NCBI GenBank assembly: GCA_947652605.1
Contig: OX393577.1
Span: 60,598,108 to 60,662,107 of the forward strand
From: Elmis aenea
Lineage: Eukaryota; Arthropoda; Insecta; Coleoptera; Elmidae
Length of the DNA: 64,000 nt
Reading direction: 5' to 3'
How positions within the stretch are numbered: position 1 is the stretch's first letter; each line of letters starts with the position of its first letter. The position numbers and the translations under genes are program-made. Positions 23,877 to 35,014 of the stretch are shown piece after piece. Under the pieces are notes generated by a model that did no database searches, was not told the DNA's origin, and was given only the letters and a program-made list of their open reading frames with translations.

Positions 23877-25385
23877 ATACAAGGTGTCCCAAATTAGATT
23901 TCCTGCATGGGAATCTCGCTTATTGTAAGAGATACAGGTTTGTTTAATTTTGATAAATTATTCCTTAGTATGAGAAGAGCCACAATCACTTTTTAAAAGT
24001 ACAAAATTCCTTGTACTTCAGATGTTACAGCAAAGAATATGAAAAAGGCATAACTATTTTGTCCTTATCATTAAAACAATTTTATTTGTACCTTCTTAAA
24101 GTATTTTTTTTTATGTAGAATGTAACCATTATTTTAGATTTTTTTTTTACACTTTTTACACCATTTTCGAGATAACATCCATAATTTCAATTTTTCTTAT
24201 AGGCCGCGAAGTTGGCCATGGAATAGTTAAATGAGGTTTTTCTCTCTTTTTTAAATGAGATGTTACTTGCTTTATCTATTTTTATAAATAAGTCACAAAA
24301 TCAAAAAAAAAAACGTATTTTACCCAACACTTGTCAAGCTATCTATGAAAATAAAAACAAAAAACAACGAATAAAGTGAGTGTCAAATGACAGTTACCAT
24401 TTGTCTGCGGTATCATTTATTAGAATTTCATATTATTGTTGTGTAATTCGATAGCCTTTGTAGTACCTAACTGTTATAATGATGGTTACATTTAAAAATA
24501 GCGAAAAATTTGAAATGTTGAGATGCTATATTCTTTACCATAAAAACTGTGTAGAAGCTGAGCGAATATACTTAGAGCTATATCCCGAGAGAAGGCAACT
24601 AAGGAAGGGTGCATAATTACCAAAATTTGGAAATAAATTTAAAAGAATATGTTTTTTTTTTCGAGAAACCAACCAAAAATCCAAAACAAATCAATAAAGA
24701 ATTAGAATAATCTGTTTTTACACAGTTTCTACAGCAAAGAATGTAGCATTTCAACATATAAAATTTTTAATCAGTTGTAAATGTGCCCATTATTATATGA
24801 TAACAAATTTGCTACAAAGACTATGGAATTACACAACAATAATACAAAATTCTAATAAATGACACCACACAAATGGTAATTATTATTTGACATTCAATAA
24901 GTTGTATTTTGTTTTTATTTTCATAGATAGCTTGATAAGTGATTGGTAAAATACGATTTTTCTTTATTTTGTGACTTATTTATAAAAATAGATGAAGCAA
25001 GTAATATCTCATTTAAAAGAGAGAATAAAGCAAATTTAACTAATGCATAGCCAACTTAGCGGCCTATAAGAAAAAACGAAATTAGGGGTAATATCTCAAA
25101 AATGGTAAGTGATAAAAAAATCTAAAATAGCAGTTACATTCTCCATTTAGAGAGTACAAATAAAATTAATTTATTGATTAAGACAAAAAAGTTATAAGAG
25201 AAAAAAGAAATTCGACATTTTCATATTTTTTGCTATAACATCTGAAGCACGGGGAATTTTGTACCTTTAAAAATGGATTGTGGCTCCTCTCATACTAAGG
25301 AATAATTCAACTAATTTAAACAAACCTTATCTCATATAATAAGTGAGATCCCCATGCTGGAAATCTAATCTGGAACACCCTGTAT
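23877..25385 (+). mobile_element. 1.51-kb foldback carrying an HTH relic (copy 1)
   Basis: The ends are atacaaggtgtcccaaat at 23877 and the complement of tggaacaccctgtat at 25385. Next come the inner boxes catgggaatctcgctta (23906-23922) and its complement at 25340-25356. The arms pair over roughly 600-700 bp, for example through atgagaagagccacaatc-type and catagccaactt-type words. The middle holds the reading frame at 24479-24616. The right arm stops just after the tgtgta that follows the first part of that frame, leaving an unpaired stretch that encodes the rest of the domain. A copy of the same length and structure, in the opposite orientation, is at 45106-46620. Confidence 0.88.
24479..24616 (+). 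pseudogene. helix-turn-helix (DUF4817-like) transposon protein fragment
   Basis: The frame starts MMVTFKNSEKFEMLRCYILY, continues HKNCVEAERIYLELYPERRQ and stops five codons later. Past a frameshift the original reading continues as NYQNLEINLKEY. The spacing (start, about 12 residues, R-C-Y-x-x, K-N-C-x-E-A-x-R-x-Y, Y-P-x-R, then x-L-x-x-N-L-K-E) fits the DNA-binding helix-turn-helix found at the N-terminus of many insect transposon proteins (DUF4817 and related Tc1/mariner HTH domains), as I recall the family. There is no DDE catalytic part. The intact version of the same frame is in the second copy at 45837-46019. Family assignment is from pattern memory, not a search. Confidence 0.6.
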
Positions 25386-26689
25386 ACTCGACTATTCCAT
25401 ATTTGCTTAAAACAAAAAGCTTGTTTAGAATACATAAAACAAAACACTTTAAATATTTTAAAAATTATCGCTCGTTAATAAACCAAATACTTATTATTCG
25501 TGCGGCCTTATCAAGTACTCCGTGCGTCATCAATTATTTATTTTTTACCCCTTATCACCTCGAAATGCAATAGTGGTAAAATTTATTACCTCGGCGTATA
25601 CACCAAAGCTAATTAACATAAAATACGTTACAACCAATTAAGGAAATATCAAAAAGACACAAAGAAAGGTACACACAAAACACCTGCGATCTATCTAAAC
25701 TATAAAACGTAAGTATAGGTAGCGATAGACGGGATCAGAGAGCGCAAGTCATAGATTAAAGACCGCCTTGAGTTCGAATGTTTAGATGCACGCATTGCTA
25801 ACCTAATCTAAGGCAACAATCAAATATGACGTCACAAAGTCACGCTATGACTGCAGCAGTCAATATTTTACCGGTGAAAAAATCACAGACGGCCACATCA
25901 GTCGATAATTCACCGAAAACTGGCTAAAAGTTGAGCGCCCCTTTGGCTTTCTTCGGAACTAAACAGTACAGACATAAAAAAATGCCCAAAACGCGTGACT
26001 GCTTGCAGGTAATGGACTATTGTAGGAAAATAGTGTGCTATGGCGGTGCTATGCTGTCAATTGAGGCACTTTACTTTAAATCAATACTAACCATGACGAT
26101 AATAACCTTTCGCATTGATTTTTCGCTGAAATTTCGTACACGTGAACAGAATAAAAAGCAGCTGCCTTTAATAACTAAAAAACGCTTCCAAAACAATTGA
26201 AGTACTAAAAATAAACATGTTTTAGTAAAATAAATATGCGACTATATAAAGGGACGAAAAAAATAAGTGAAGCTTTTATACATTCTCTACAAAATTCCCG
26301 ATTGTTTGAACTCGCTAGTGAATACTTTCCATCAACGGTCGGTCGGCCATGTTTTTTGTCGCATCTGGCCAAATTATAAACCTACCAACTACAATCAACT
26401 ACAAAAATGACCAAAACCTAATTATCTTAAAAGTCTACGAACAATCCTAGACTCAAAACAAATTACTCATGAGTAGGTATACAAAGCAAAATCAACGTTA
26501 AACAAATTAACACTAATCTACAACAATATCCAAAGTATATTTGCTGTTTAAACACTTAAAAAGTTAACAAAAGACCACAAAAATCCACAAACCAAACTGT
26601 AAAAATCGATGATACAAACACTGAACTGAAAGCACTGAAATACGTATGAAAACTGTAAGAATCAAGGTGGCAGTTCTGACGTAGATATT
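25386..26689. other. less AT-rich intergenic stretch with a CRE and a TATA motif
   Basis: From about 25600 the composition shifts towards more balanced, CpG-containing DNA without transposon ends. A perfect tgacgtca (CRE-type site) is at 25828-25835 and a TATA-box-like tatataaag at 26243-26251. The 89-codon plus-strand frame at 25931-26200 begins in this stretch but shows no domain. The patch could be the upstream region of a gene, but no initiator or coding start can be tied to the TATA motif. Confidence 0.3.
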
Positions 26690-26790
26690 CAAATGTTTCA
26701 ACAATGTATGTAACGCCTGGCAACGGCAGCGCATGCGTTCTTTGTTGTCCAGTCAAGGCTCACTCCACACCGGAAGTTCCGTCATGCAAC
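26690..26790. promoter_or_regulatory. candidate promoter: NRF1-like and ETS-like sites
   Basis: Within 50 bp there is gcgcatgcg at 26729-26737, matching the palindromic site of NRF1 (Erect wing in insects), and accggaagt at 26769-26777, matching the ETS core. Just upstream, taacgcctggcaac at 26710-26723 partly resembles an RFX X-box. These combinations are typical of TATA-less promoters of widely expressed genes. Downstream, a good 3' splice site, gtctctttctag, ends at 26927, and the frame after it stays open to 27123 with a protein-like start (NASCESRLPLDASNLTMNES), but no upstream start codon joins it cleanly. Gene identity unknown. Confidence 0.3.
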
Positions 26791-27123
26791 GCTGGTGTTT
26801 TGCTTCGCGAACCATGTACAAGTGGGTTTTTATGTATAAAAAATATCTATTTCGGTGCAAATTTGCACTGCGAAAGGTATCATCAATGAAACAAATATTA
26901 TTTCATCGTCGTATTGTCTCTTTCTAGTGTTGTTGAATGCGAGTTGCGAATCGCGGTTGCCATTAGACGCGTCTAACTTAACAATGAATGAATCCGCTGC
27001 AAACATTAATGCAATATCCAGATTATTTATCGTTGACAGAAGATACCTCATGCAACGTAAAGAGTTTTACAATTTTAATCTGATAGAACTGAGAATCATA
27101 TTACATAAGAAAAACAAAAGCTG

Positions 27124-28438
27124 ATATAAAATGAGTCAACGCAATAACTAACAACGTAATTTGAATAGACCAATTAGGATTTACACAACGTTGTGTATCT
27201 TTGTTGTCGTCCGGTAGACTTTACACAAAAGTGTAATTAATTTACAATAAAGAACTCAAATTTTTTCCGCATGTTCCAACAATTCCCTAATATATTAAAA
27301 AAAAGATATACTCTCGATTATCCGGCTTAGTATAGATTAACATGGGTAAAAATACAAATTACATAAATTTCAAAATAAGAATACTACAGATATTTGGCAT
27401 AGACGACAAACTTGAAATTTGTAAGGTCATTAATGTCAATTTAGCCATGAGTAAAAAAGTTACCATATTTAAAAAAATAGAATGAACAATAATATAAATA
27501 CAGCGAAATACAACTTTCTTCGAATAGACTTAAATAATTGTCCAATATAATCGCTTTAAAATGACTGGTTATTGCAATATTATTAAAATTAAGGCAATTA
27601 ATTAATGGTGTTGTACTGCCACCGGTTAAAAAATTACACTATAAGAGCTTTATCATACTCCGTACTATCTAATATTATAATGACAACGCACTACGAAGCA
27701 GGCCCGCCAGCAGATGTGTGGCAACCCAACTTTCATTTTCATCTGCTCTCTGTTACGATAGATAATTAGTTACAAATGACTGACCATTTATTTGTTACTA
27801 AACTCATCGATGTAAAAAATATAAGGACAATATTTGCCAAAAAAATTATAAGATACCCAGGTAAATGCGTATATATTTTATTAAATGTATAAAATTATAC
27901 ACAAAATGTGCGATATAAAACAAAACAAGTCGACCCCAAAACTACATATATTTTTATTGTTAGTTATTACCACATGAATTTCCTACGTTTTAAGAAAACA
28001 ACCCACAAATGTTATACTCCTATAATATTATTTTATCAATTATTGTCAATGTTTTAGTACTTGCGGTAATTTTTGTTTCGAAAAAAGTATTAGTAGGACA
28101 TTGTGACAACCTCTTTGCATAAGTGATAGTTATTAAGTAATTTTTTTTTAATAATTGAGATTTTGATTTAATTTAAACAGCCAAAAATTGGCATTGCAAG
28201 CTCTCATTTTGTTGTCTAGTGATTATAACAATGTTTTGAAAAAAACCTTTAATAAAAGAAGTAAACTAAAGAAGTAGCTAGAAAAAAAAAATTAAAAATC
28301 TGATATTGACTAAAAACCAGGTTAGTGTTACTTGAAAAAAAAAACAGCAAAGCAAAGCCTTTTTGAAAGCCTATTTATATTATTAAATGGATATTTTCCT
28401 TTATTTAATAAATGTTCAAGGGCTTTTTGAGTTAGTTC
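27124..28438. other. 1.3 kb without genes; short perfect palindromes
   Basis: Two short palindromes sit close together: acacaacgttgtgt near 27184-27197 and ttacacaaaagtgtaa near 27222-27237. They may be binding sites or small hairpins. The rest is AT-rich with no recognised repeat ends. Confidence 0.4.
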
Positions 28439-29650
28439 CAGGAACTGAGAACGGAACGAAAACGAAAACATTAAGTGAAATTAACCAAAATTGTTATAGG
28501 AACCAAAACGAAATAAATGATTCCTTAAACCGGTCTTATCACTATATAATTTTTATTCATTGAACATAAACGTGAGTTTACCATCTATGCTGTGAAGAGT
28601 CTTAAAGACAGTAAAATATCTCACTTGAAATAAGTGCTTCACTTTTCTCCATATATATACATTGGTGTGCACAAAAGTACCAGCGCATAATATCGACTTA
28701 TTAAAGTAGGAGTTACATACAACAAACATACCGCTTACTGTATAAGCGCCATCCATTGCATATATAGTAAACAACTTTAAACCAGGGGCCTGAACCGCAA
28801 AAAATAACGGTTCAGTTCCGGTTACCGGTTCGATAAATTTCAATTTTTCGTTTTACGTTCCGAGCCACCGGTTTTTATTTTATAATGATTTGGTAACCAG
28901 ATTGGTGGCAACGGTTCAGTTACGGTTCCGGTTCAATGTAAAATATGATGACAATGCATATTTATAAATTAAACTCTGAAATTTTTCCATTTTTAATAAA
29001 ATGTAATCAAAATTAAGAAAATAAATAATTTACGTCATCAAATAAAATAATTGATCCGAACAGTTGTGTGAACCGGTTGAAGCGGTTTGAACCGATTCAC
29101 ATCAGTCGGTTCGGTACCAAAAGAAGGTAAGCCTATGCTCTCTTAATGACTAAAATTTAATTGAATTCGAATCGAAACTATTCGTAAATTATCCTCATGG
29201 CATTAGGTCTGTATACTTTTGGAGAAATAAATTGTTTAAATTTGCGAAAAAATGACATTTGTACAAAATTGGATTTCTGTATTACTAAATAAATAATGAA
29301 TGTTTTTTTTAATTTTTTTAAATTTTATTGATTATATGTTATTTATTACTTCCCTGCAAAATAACAAGTTGTTCCGTGAAAATTTCAGGATTTACGAAGT
29401 GTTCCGTTGCAGGAGAGGTTTGGGAAACCCTGCTTTAGAAAGTTCTCTGCTCTGAATTTTGTAAAAAAAAAAATAGGTCCTGACTTGGTGACTAAAAAGA
29501 AATACAAAAACTGTGAGACCGGTTTTAACCGTTATTAAATTTCGGTTCACGAAACGGAAAACGAAATTTTATGGTTGGGAACGTAAAGAACAAAAATATA
29601 ATATTTCCGATAAAAACAACAAACGAAATATTTCTCGTTTTTAGTCCCTG
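28439..29650. mobile_element. 1.2-kb hAT-type element, outer of a nest
   Basis: The left end caggaactgagaacgg (28439) and the complement of the right end, cagggactaaaaacgag (ending 29650), match at most positions. The flanks gttagttc (28431-28438) and gttacatc (29651-29658) agree at 6 of 8, a worn 8-bp target duplication typical of hATs. The element is non-coding, with gaaacgaa-type subterminal repeats at both sides. A second hAT-type unit sits inside at 28783-29137. Confidence 0.6.
28783..29137. mobile_element. inner hAT-type element with GAACCGGTT repeats
   Basis: It starts caggggcctgaaccg at 28783 and appears to end near 29137 in aagcctatg. Both sides are packed with cggttc/gaaccg words (28811-28940 and 29068-29120, the latter inverted). 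The subterminal repeats are clear; the exact right terminus is weak and no target duplication was found. Confidence 0.45.
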
Positions 29651-31387
29651 GTTACATCTAATCTTAAAATATATCTTCAGGTTAATAATTATCTAGCGAT
29701 GTAGCAGTTTAAATTTTACATATTTGTGGCTGTTGTGGCCATCAAATGACATGTGTTTGTGCATGGGGAGAGTAAAAATATTACTTTGCCAAAATATTTA
29801 ACTTTTATTGTCGTTTCCGGTTCAACAATAGTTATAATACCAACTTAGTTTTAAAATTAAAGCAACCATAATCTGATTTTTATTTAACCATTGCATACTT
29901 GATTTAACAAGGGGAAGATAATCATTCCTATAAAAGCAGAATATAGCAAAAAACACATGATTTTGACACTTCCGGTTAAACTGAAATTAAAAACAAACTT
30001 TAAATATCACAATAACGTAAAAATATCTTAAAAATGCAGAAACAAAACGTTTATCGTGATGTAAGATGAGGCTTTTTAGCCCACCCTATGCATAGTAGAA
30101 CAAGTGATCCTTAAGCTTTCCTGTAAAAATAAATTTTAAAAATGTTACTTATAACGTTTTAAACATTATTTTACACTTGAAGCAACTCGAGTCTCGCGAT
30201 AAAACACTAGAAAAAAATAAAAATACTTTAAGCTTGTATAATGCAAATGACGGTACGTTACACATAGCTAAACAATTGTTATATATTATTTGTTTGAGTT
30301 AAACCCGAGTAGAAGGCCGTGTATCTAACATATGTGGTCGCGGCTCATAAATTTTTATGCAATTAAAATTATTTAGTAAATAATGTATTAAGTAGGTTTT
30401 AACTTTAATTATGAACGGTTTCTGCAACATTTCCAGGGGGTATAATTATCGCAATTAGCATTAGCGACCGTGAATACTAATACTAATAAATAATTTAAAG
30501 TATTTAATTGTGAAACTGAAAGATTGATCGTTAACTTGTTCGTAGGAATGATCTACTGTTTTGTTTTCGTTTTTAATGATGATAATGTTAATTTCTTTGC
30601 GGTTTAATAACATAATAGCGCTATTTTATAAGCTTGTTTAGAAAAATTATGACGGCAGATTATAACAAACAATCAAGCAGCACGAATTATGATTATATTA
30701 TTTTGAAAATAACGATACGTCTCATTCTTTTGTTTTGTCGTAGGCAAATGACCTTTTAATATTTATTGTTGTTCCCTTTTTTAGAGACCCGAGACAATTT
30801 TTATTTCGAGACAGGCATTGAAAGTGATGGATTGCTACGCATATATACCTAATACACCGGTGCTGAATATAATTTCTTAATATTGTTTTACACTATTTAC
30901 TTTCTATTTCTGTTCACTACTATTATTAAGTTTTGTAGAGTAAAACAACCAATTAAAAAAAATGCAAGTGACTATTTCTGTTCTTTTTTTTAAGGTATAT
31001 TGACAATGTTCAGGGCCATGATCATTTCCTAGCCTTGACAGACTCCTTGTGTGGCGCCCCTAAGTTTTTTTTGTTTGTTTTTGATATCGCTAAATTATTT
31101 CGACTAAGTAAAAATAATCTTCTCTTAAAATCATCTGTTGTTTTTTTCTCTACTTTTGTTGGTACTTCTAATCATCAGTGTGTCCTGTGATGTGGTTCAC
31201 TATGTGTTAATTTTAACGTCTCAAAAAATGCGTCTCTTCAAAATTAATTTTATTTGTTGTGAAACCCTTAATAATAACAAAATAACATTTTAAAATACTT
31301 TTTTCTGCATCAAAATACTTGGAAGTGTTGAAACTTTCTGATGTATATGTTTAATTTGTTTTTATAACAATTTTGATATTTTATTAC
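29651..31387. other. 1.7 kb AT-rich DNA, nothing recognised
   Basis: No open frame, splice-bounded segment or paired repeats were found. The sequence is mildly less AT-rich near 30290-30480. Confidence 0.4.
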
Positions 31388-31558
31388 TACAGGGTGTTTC
31401 TTAAATATTGCGAAAAAATCAGGAGGTGATTCCTTATCAAAAATTAAAGGGGTCTTTTTTATAAAATTTTATCTTAGACGTCTCCTTTCGGATTTACGCC
31501 CTCCTAAAGGGGGGAGCGGTTAAATTGGGTTTTTATTTTATTTCTCCAATCTGGATAT
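31388..31558 (+). mobile_element. single left arm of the TACAGGGTGTTTC foldback
   Basis: From tacagggtgtttcttaaa the sequence follows the left arm of the 19452 element (tattgcgaaaaa, gattccttatc, acgtctcctttcgg, gttttta) for about 170 bp and then stops. The Jockey fragment begins about 65 bp later. The missing remainder is not found on the other side of the Jockey copy. Confidence 0.8.
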
Positions 31559-31609
31559 ATGACATATTGCAAAGATTATTTTGCTTTCTTTATAGCGACA
31601 TGTAAATAT

Positions 31610-32315
31610 TATTAATTAATTAACATGCCATATGAAAATCAAGCGAAATATCTTGGCATGACCCTTGACGCAAAATTGCGATGGAAAGAACATGTTAAAA
31701 AGAAAAAAAATGAACTTAATCTAAAATACAGACAGTACTTCTGGCTTCTTGGAAGATACTCCAAATTATCAATTTATAATAAGATCCTAATATACAAACA
31801 GGTCCTGAAACCGGTGTGGCTTTATGGTATTCAACTTTGGGGTTGCACCAGAGACAACAATATTACATCTATCCAGACTTTCCAAAACAAAGTGCTACGT
31901 AATATGGTAAACGCTCCATGGTACGTCCGCAACAGTGATCTTCATCGAGATCTTGGTATACCAATGGTTAAGGAAGAAATTAAAAGGTTTGCTGGTAAAC
32001 ACGAAGCCAGACTCCACCATCATGAGAATGCAGAAGCTCTTCAACTGCTGGACAACCAACACCTTGTCCGAAGATTGAAGAGGACCAAGCCCTTTGAACT
32101 CGTGTAGTGTGTTTTGTGTAAAAGCAGAGCATAGTGCGCGAGTGAGAGTCCATACAATGCAGTCAGAACAATCTAGAAGACATCAATGGATAGACGCTAG
32201 TCCTTAAGTATTTAGTTTTAAGATTTATTAGAAAAAAATTGATGGTTGGCCTATTAGACCAGTATTAATAAATCAAACACCGTAGGTGTTTAAAATTTAA
32301 AAAAATAATAAAATA
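31610..32315 (+). mobile_element. 5'-truncated Jockey element with 3' end
   Basis: The fragment consists of the last coding part (31625-32107), a 3' untranslated region with ttggcctattagaccag near 32245-32262, and an A-rich tail from about 32296 (aaaaaaataataaaataa). This is the usual product of incomplete target-primed reverse transcription. The open C-terminal frame suggests a younger insertion than the broken RT at 196-1186. Confidence 0.8.
31625..32107 (+). pseudogene. Jockey ORF2 C-terminal portion, frame intact
   Basis: The 160-residue frame begins PYENQAKYLGMTLDAKLRWK, which is the segment just after the RT catalytic core in Jockey-type elements (the K-Y-L-G-x-x-L-D box followed by W-x-x-H). 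It continues with VLKPVWLYGIQLWGC, FQNKVLRNMVNAPWYVRN and LHRDLGIPMV, all in the family's normal order, to a natural stop. There are no internal stops or frameshifts, but endonuclease and RT are absent, so it is not a working gene. It overlaps the missing 3' part of the fragment at 196-1186, lacking only about 15 residues between them, yet lies 30 kb away and is probably a different copy. The first ATG is not the original start. Confidence 0.9.
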
Positions 32316-32662
32316 ACAAGTTAAAAAATAGTATACAATTGTACAAAAAATTGGACTGTGATAAAATCTTAAGCTATGTATTACACTTCGTTTGATTGCA
32401 TTAAATTTTTTTAATTTCTTTTTCTATTAGGCTTGTATTTAAATGAACAGTATTTTGCTGGGTAAAAATATATTTTCTTAGTAAAACAACTATGTATTTT
32501 CTTCAGTAACTTATGTTAACTTTTCATTTATCTTTTTATTTGAAGCAAGATATGATTAGTTAACTTGGAAAATATTATTTTAACGCAGAAAACAAGTTTT
32601 AAAATACTGTACAAAAATAAAATGTACTAGGCATTTAAATTTATTGCGTTTTTATTACGTTT
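32316..32662. other. short AT-rich spacer, nothing recognised
   Basis: Low-complexity AT-rich DNA between the Jockey tail and the next foldback. No paired repeats. Confidence 0.4.
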
Positions 32663-33121
32663 TACAGGGTGTTTCCTAAGTATTGCAAAAAAGTTCATAA
32701 GGTGATCCTTTATCGAAAATTAAGGGGGGTCTTTATATAATTTTTTTTCCTTAGATGTCTCCTTTCGGAGTTACATCCCCCTAAAGGGAAGCGGCAAAAT
32801 TAGGTTTTTATTTAATTTCTCAAATTTGGATTAATATAGGAGAATGATATTTGATAGATGTTTTGTACTTATTGAAAGATTTCCCCTAGTAATATTTTCA
32901 ATCATCTCCCACCTTCACAGGGGGCTGAAAAGTGCGACCCCTGTTGGTTTTTTTATAAGAACTTTATGGTGTGTTGAAATTTTGCAATTTAATAATTTAT
33001 TTTGAAAGCTTGATTTGTTTGGAAACTGTTTTTATCCTTTAGTTTTTCTCGTAAAAACTGCCGTTTTTCAGTAACAAATAAAATAAGTAAACATTTGCAA
33101 TATTTAAGAAACACCCTGTAT
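32663..33121. mobile_element. 459-bp deleted copy of the TACAGGGTGTTTC foldback
   Basis: The left arm follows the 19452 copy (tacagggtgtttcctaag, gatgtctcctttcgg, cctgttggtttttttat, aaaaactgccgtttttca). The right arm is reduced to the terminal 24-25 bp, gcaatatttaagaaacaccc plus tgtat, joined directly after aacattt at about 33096. An internal deletion thus removed the centre and most of the right arm. Both ends are still intact and flanked by TA. Confidence 0.85.
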
Positions 33122-34045
33122 ATGATATTCTATCGAATCCAAGCAAAATTCAAAATAATAAAATTGTTAGATATGTGATTTTCATGTAAAACAAAGCAAT
33201 ATAAATTAAAATAATTGCAATTTTTTAAACAGTAAACTTTTTTACAATAAAACAGGCGATTTGTTTTGTACAAATGGAGCGAACGGGATTGACCAATACA
33301 GGACATCATAATCAAGGGCTCATTAGATTAAAATAAGTCTTAAGTGTATGAAATTAAGTAAAAAAAGAATGCTCAAAACCAATTAGGCTGCAATAAATAT
33401 CAATGATACAGCAAAACTGCTCCATATTTCAAAGAAATACTTTACAACTGGCACAATTTTAAACCAAAAAAAAGTCACGCTTTCTGTACGTATTAATATC
33501 TCCTGTCAATCTATACATCATTCCCGTCAAAATAAGTTTTATTTTTAGCAAAGTGGGCATTTTCTTTATGTCTCAACGATTAGTTTTAATTGAAATTAAA
33601 ATGTAGGTAAGTGTTACTACTTAGTGTGTAAAACATAGCAAAATAAAGTTGATCTATATACATACCGGCTTGATAATTATCGTGTGAACTGTATGTTGAT
33701 TTCAGAAACGTGTTAAGCTAGAGATTACGTTGCCTCTGGACATAATACACCGACCGGTTTGATAAGATTAAAATTTATTCGATCGTAATTAAAACAAACA
33801 AATGAAACCTATACTTACACCAAATCTTTAATTACCAAGTAAAGACAATTGTCCTTGAGTTTGAAAAAGGATTTCGTTGCCAAATTAGTACGTCCTTTGT
33901 TTAAAATCACTTTCATCTTTATGTTACTAAATCGATAAGTTGGTCTATTGGCGCATAATTAATTTGTATGTTAATTGGACAAAGAAATTCCACATTAAAT
34001 AACAAAAATTACTTAAATTCGAATCATTATTTTAAATATTTGTGG
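33122..34045. other. 0.9 kb without genes
   Basis: AT-rich; no paired repeats, no frame of note. Confidence 0.4.
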
Positions 34046-34640
34046 GACGTATACCGGGTATAAAGTGTGGTACACCCCTTTTTTTCTTTAGTTTTGATTT
34101 TAGATAAATGATGTTTTAGACATATGATACGTGCAAAAAACGGGCTTTTTAAGCACATGCACACAATTGTTTCACTTTCGGTTTCGCCAGAAATGACCCC
34201 AACTTTGTTATTTCAAATGGAACACCCTGTATATTCTTACATTTTTGGAAAGAGGAAGCGATTTCGGATACAACTGCACTATTTTGGTTTATTTTTATAG
34301 CCTCAAAATTTTTTTGAAACAAAATTTAATTTTTTATTAATGGTGCCGTGACCTGCACAAATTGTTTTTTATTATGTCCAAAAAACGTTTTTGTAAATTT
34401 TAAATGATATGTAGGTTACTTTAATCGGCTTTGAAGGTTACGGAATCGGTTTTTTGACAAAAAGTCATTTTTTTTTAAATTGGAAACTATTACAAGCGGT
34501 TATTTAAATGGAGCATCTTCTAACGAATCCATCGATACCAATAACTTGTATTTTATTAAGAGTCTGCTTTAAAAACTTCAAATTATTGTGAATATTTATT
34601 AATATATCCTTTTAATCGCAGTAATCTTATTATGTAAAAA
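34046..34640. mobile_element. foldback half-copy with TGGAACACCCTGTATA boundary
   Basis: A possible left end, taccgggtataaagtg, lies at 34051. At 34200-34216 the reversed end motif atggaacaccctgtata is followed by attcttacatttttgg, and from 34217 onward the sequence parallels the left arm at 7360-7740 (tacaactgcactattttgg, tttttatagcct, gtttttgtaaatttt, tttaatcggct, accaataact). No inverted partner exists, so only one arm remains. The match to the 7.3-kb element is moderate. Confidence 0.55.
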
Positions 34641-34720
34641 TGATTACCAAAATTTTTTAATTAAATGTCTATAGTAGTTAAACATAAAACAACAATCATT
34701 TGTTTTGTTGCAGTTATGCA

Positions 34721-35014
34721 CAGTTAGGGTTGCCACATGTTGAGACATTTTGTAAAGCAAAAAAAATGGGTCATTTTGTTGTGAAGAGCAAAGAAAGGAA
34801 ATCCTCCTATATTTGTTTAAAAATTATCGCCATGTACAATGTAGGACAATTACGCTTGCGTGTAGGACGTAGGACATCTATCGTAATTGTAGGACTGTCC
34901 TACCGAAAGTAGGACGCAGTGTCCTGCGATTAACAGAATCTCTTAATCGAATTTGAAATTAACCACTAGTCGCATAATTACGGGTCAGGTAGAAAAAGTT
35001 TGGAACCCTGATTG
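34721..35014. mobile_element. 294-bp hAT-like MITE with GTAGGAC repeats
   Basis: The left end cagttagggttgccac (34721) and the complement of the right end, caatcagggttccaaac (from 35014), match at 11 of the first 15 bases. Inside, six copies of gtaggac or its complement lie between 34842 and 34934, including the 14-bp palindrome gtaggactgtccta. No target duplication was seen. Its superfamily is likely hAT but not proven. Confidence 0.5.

Noticed and set aside
28553..28843. 96-codon minus-strand frame
   Set aside because: It lies within the nested hAT-type elements and reads into the inner hAT end; no transposase motif.
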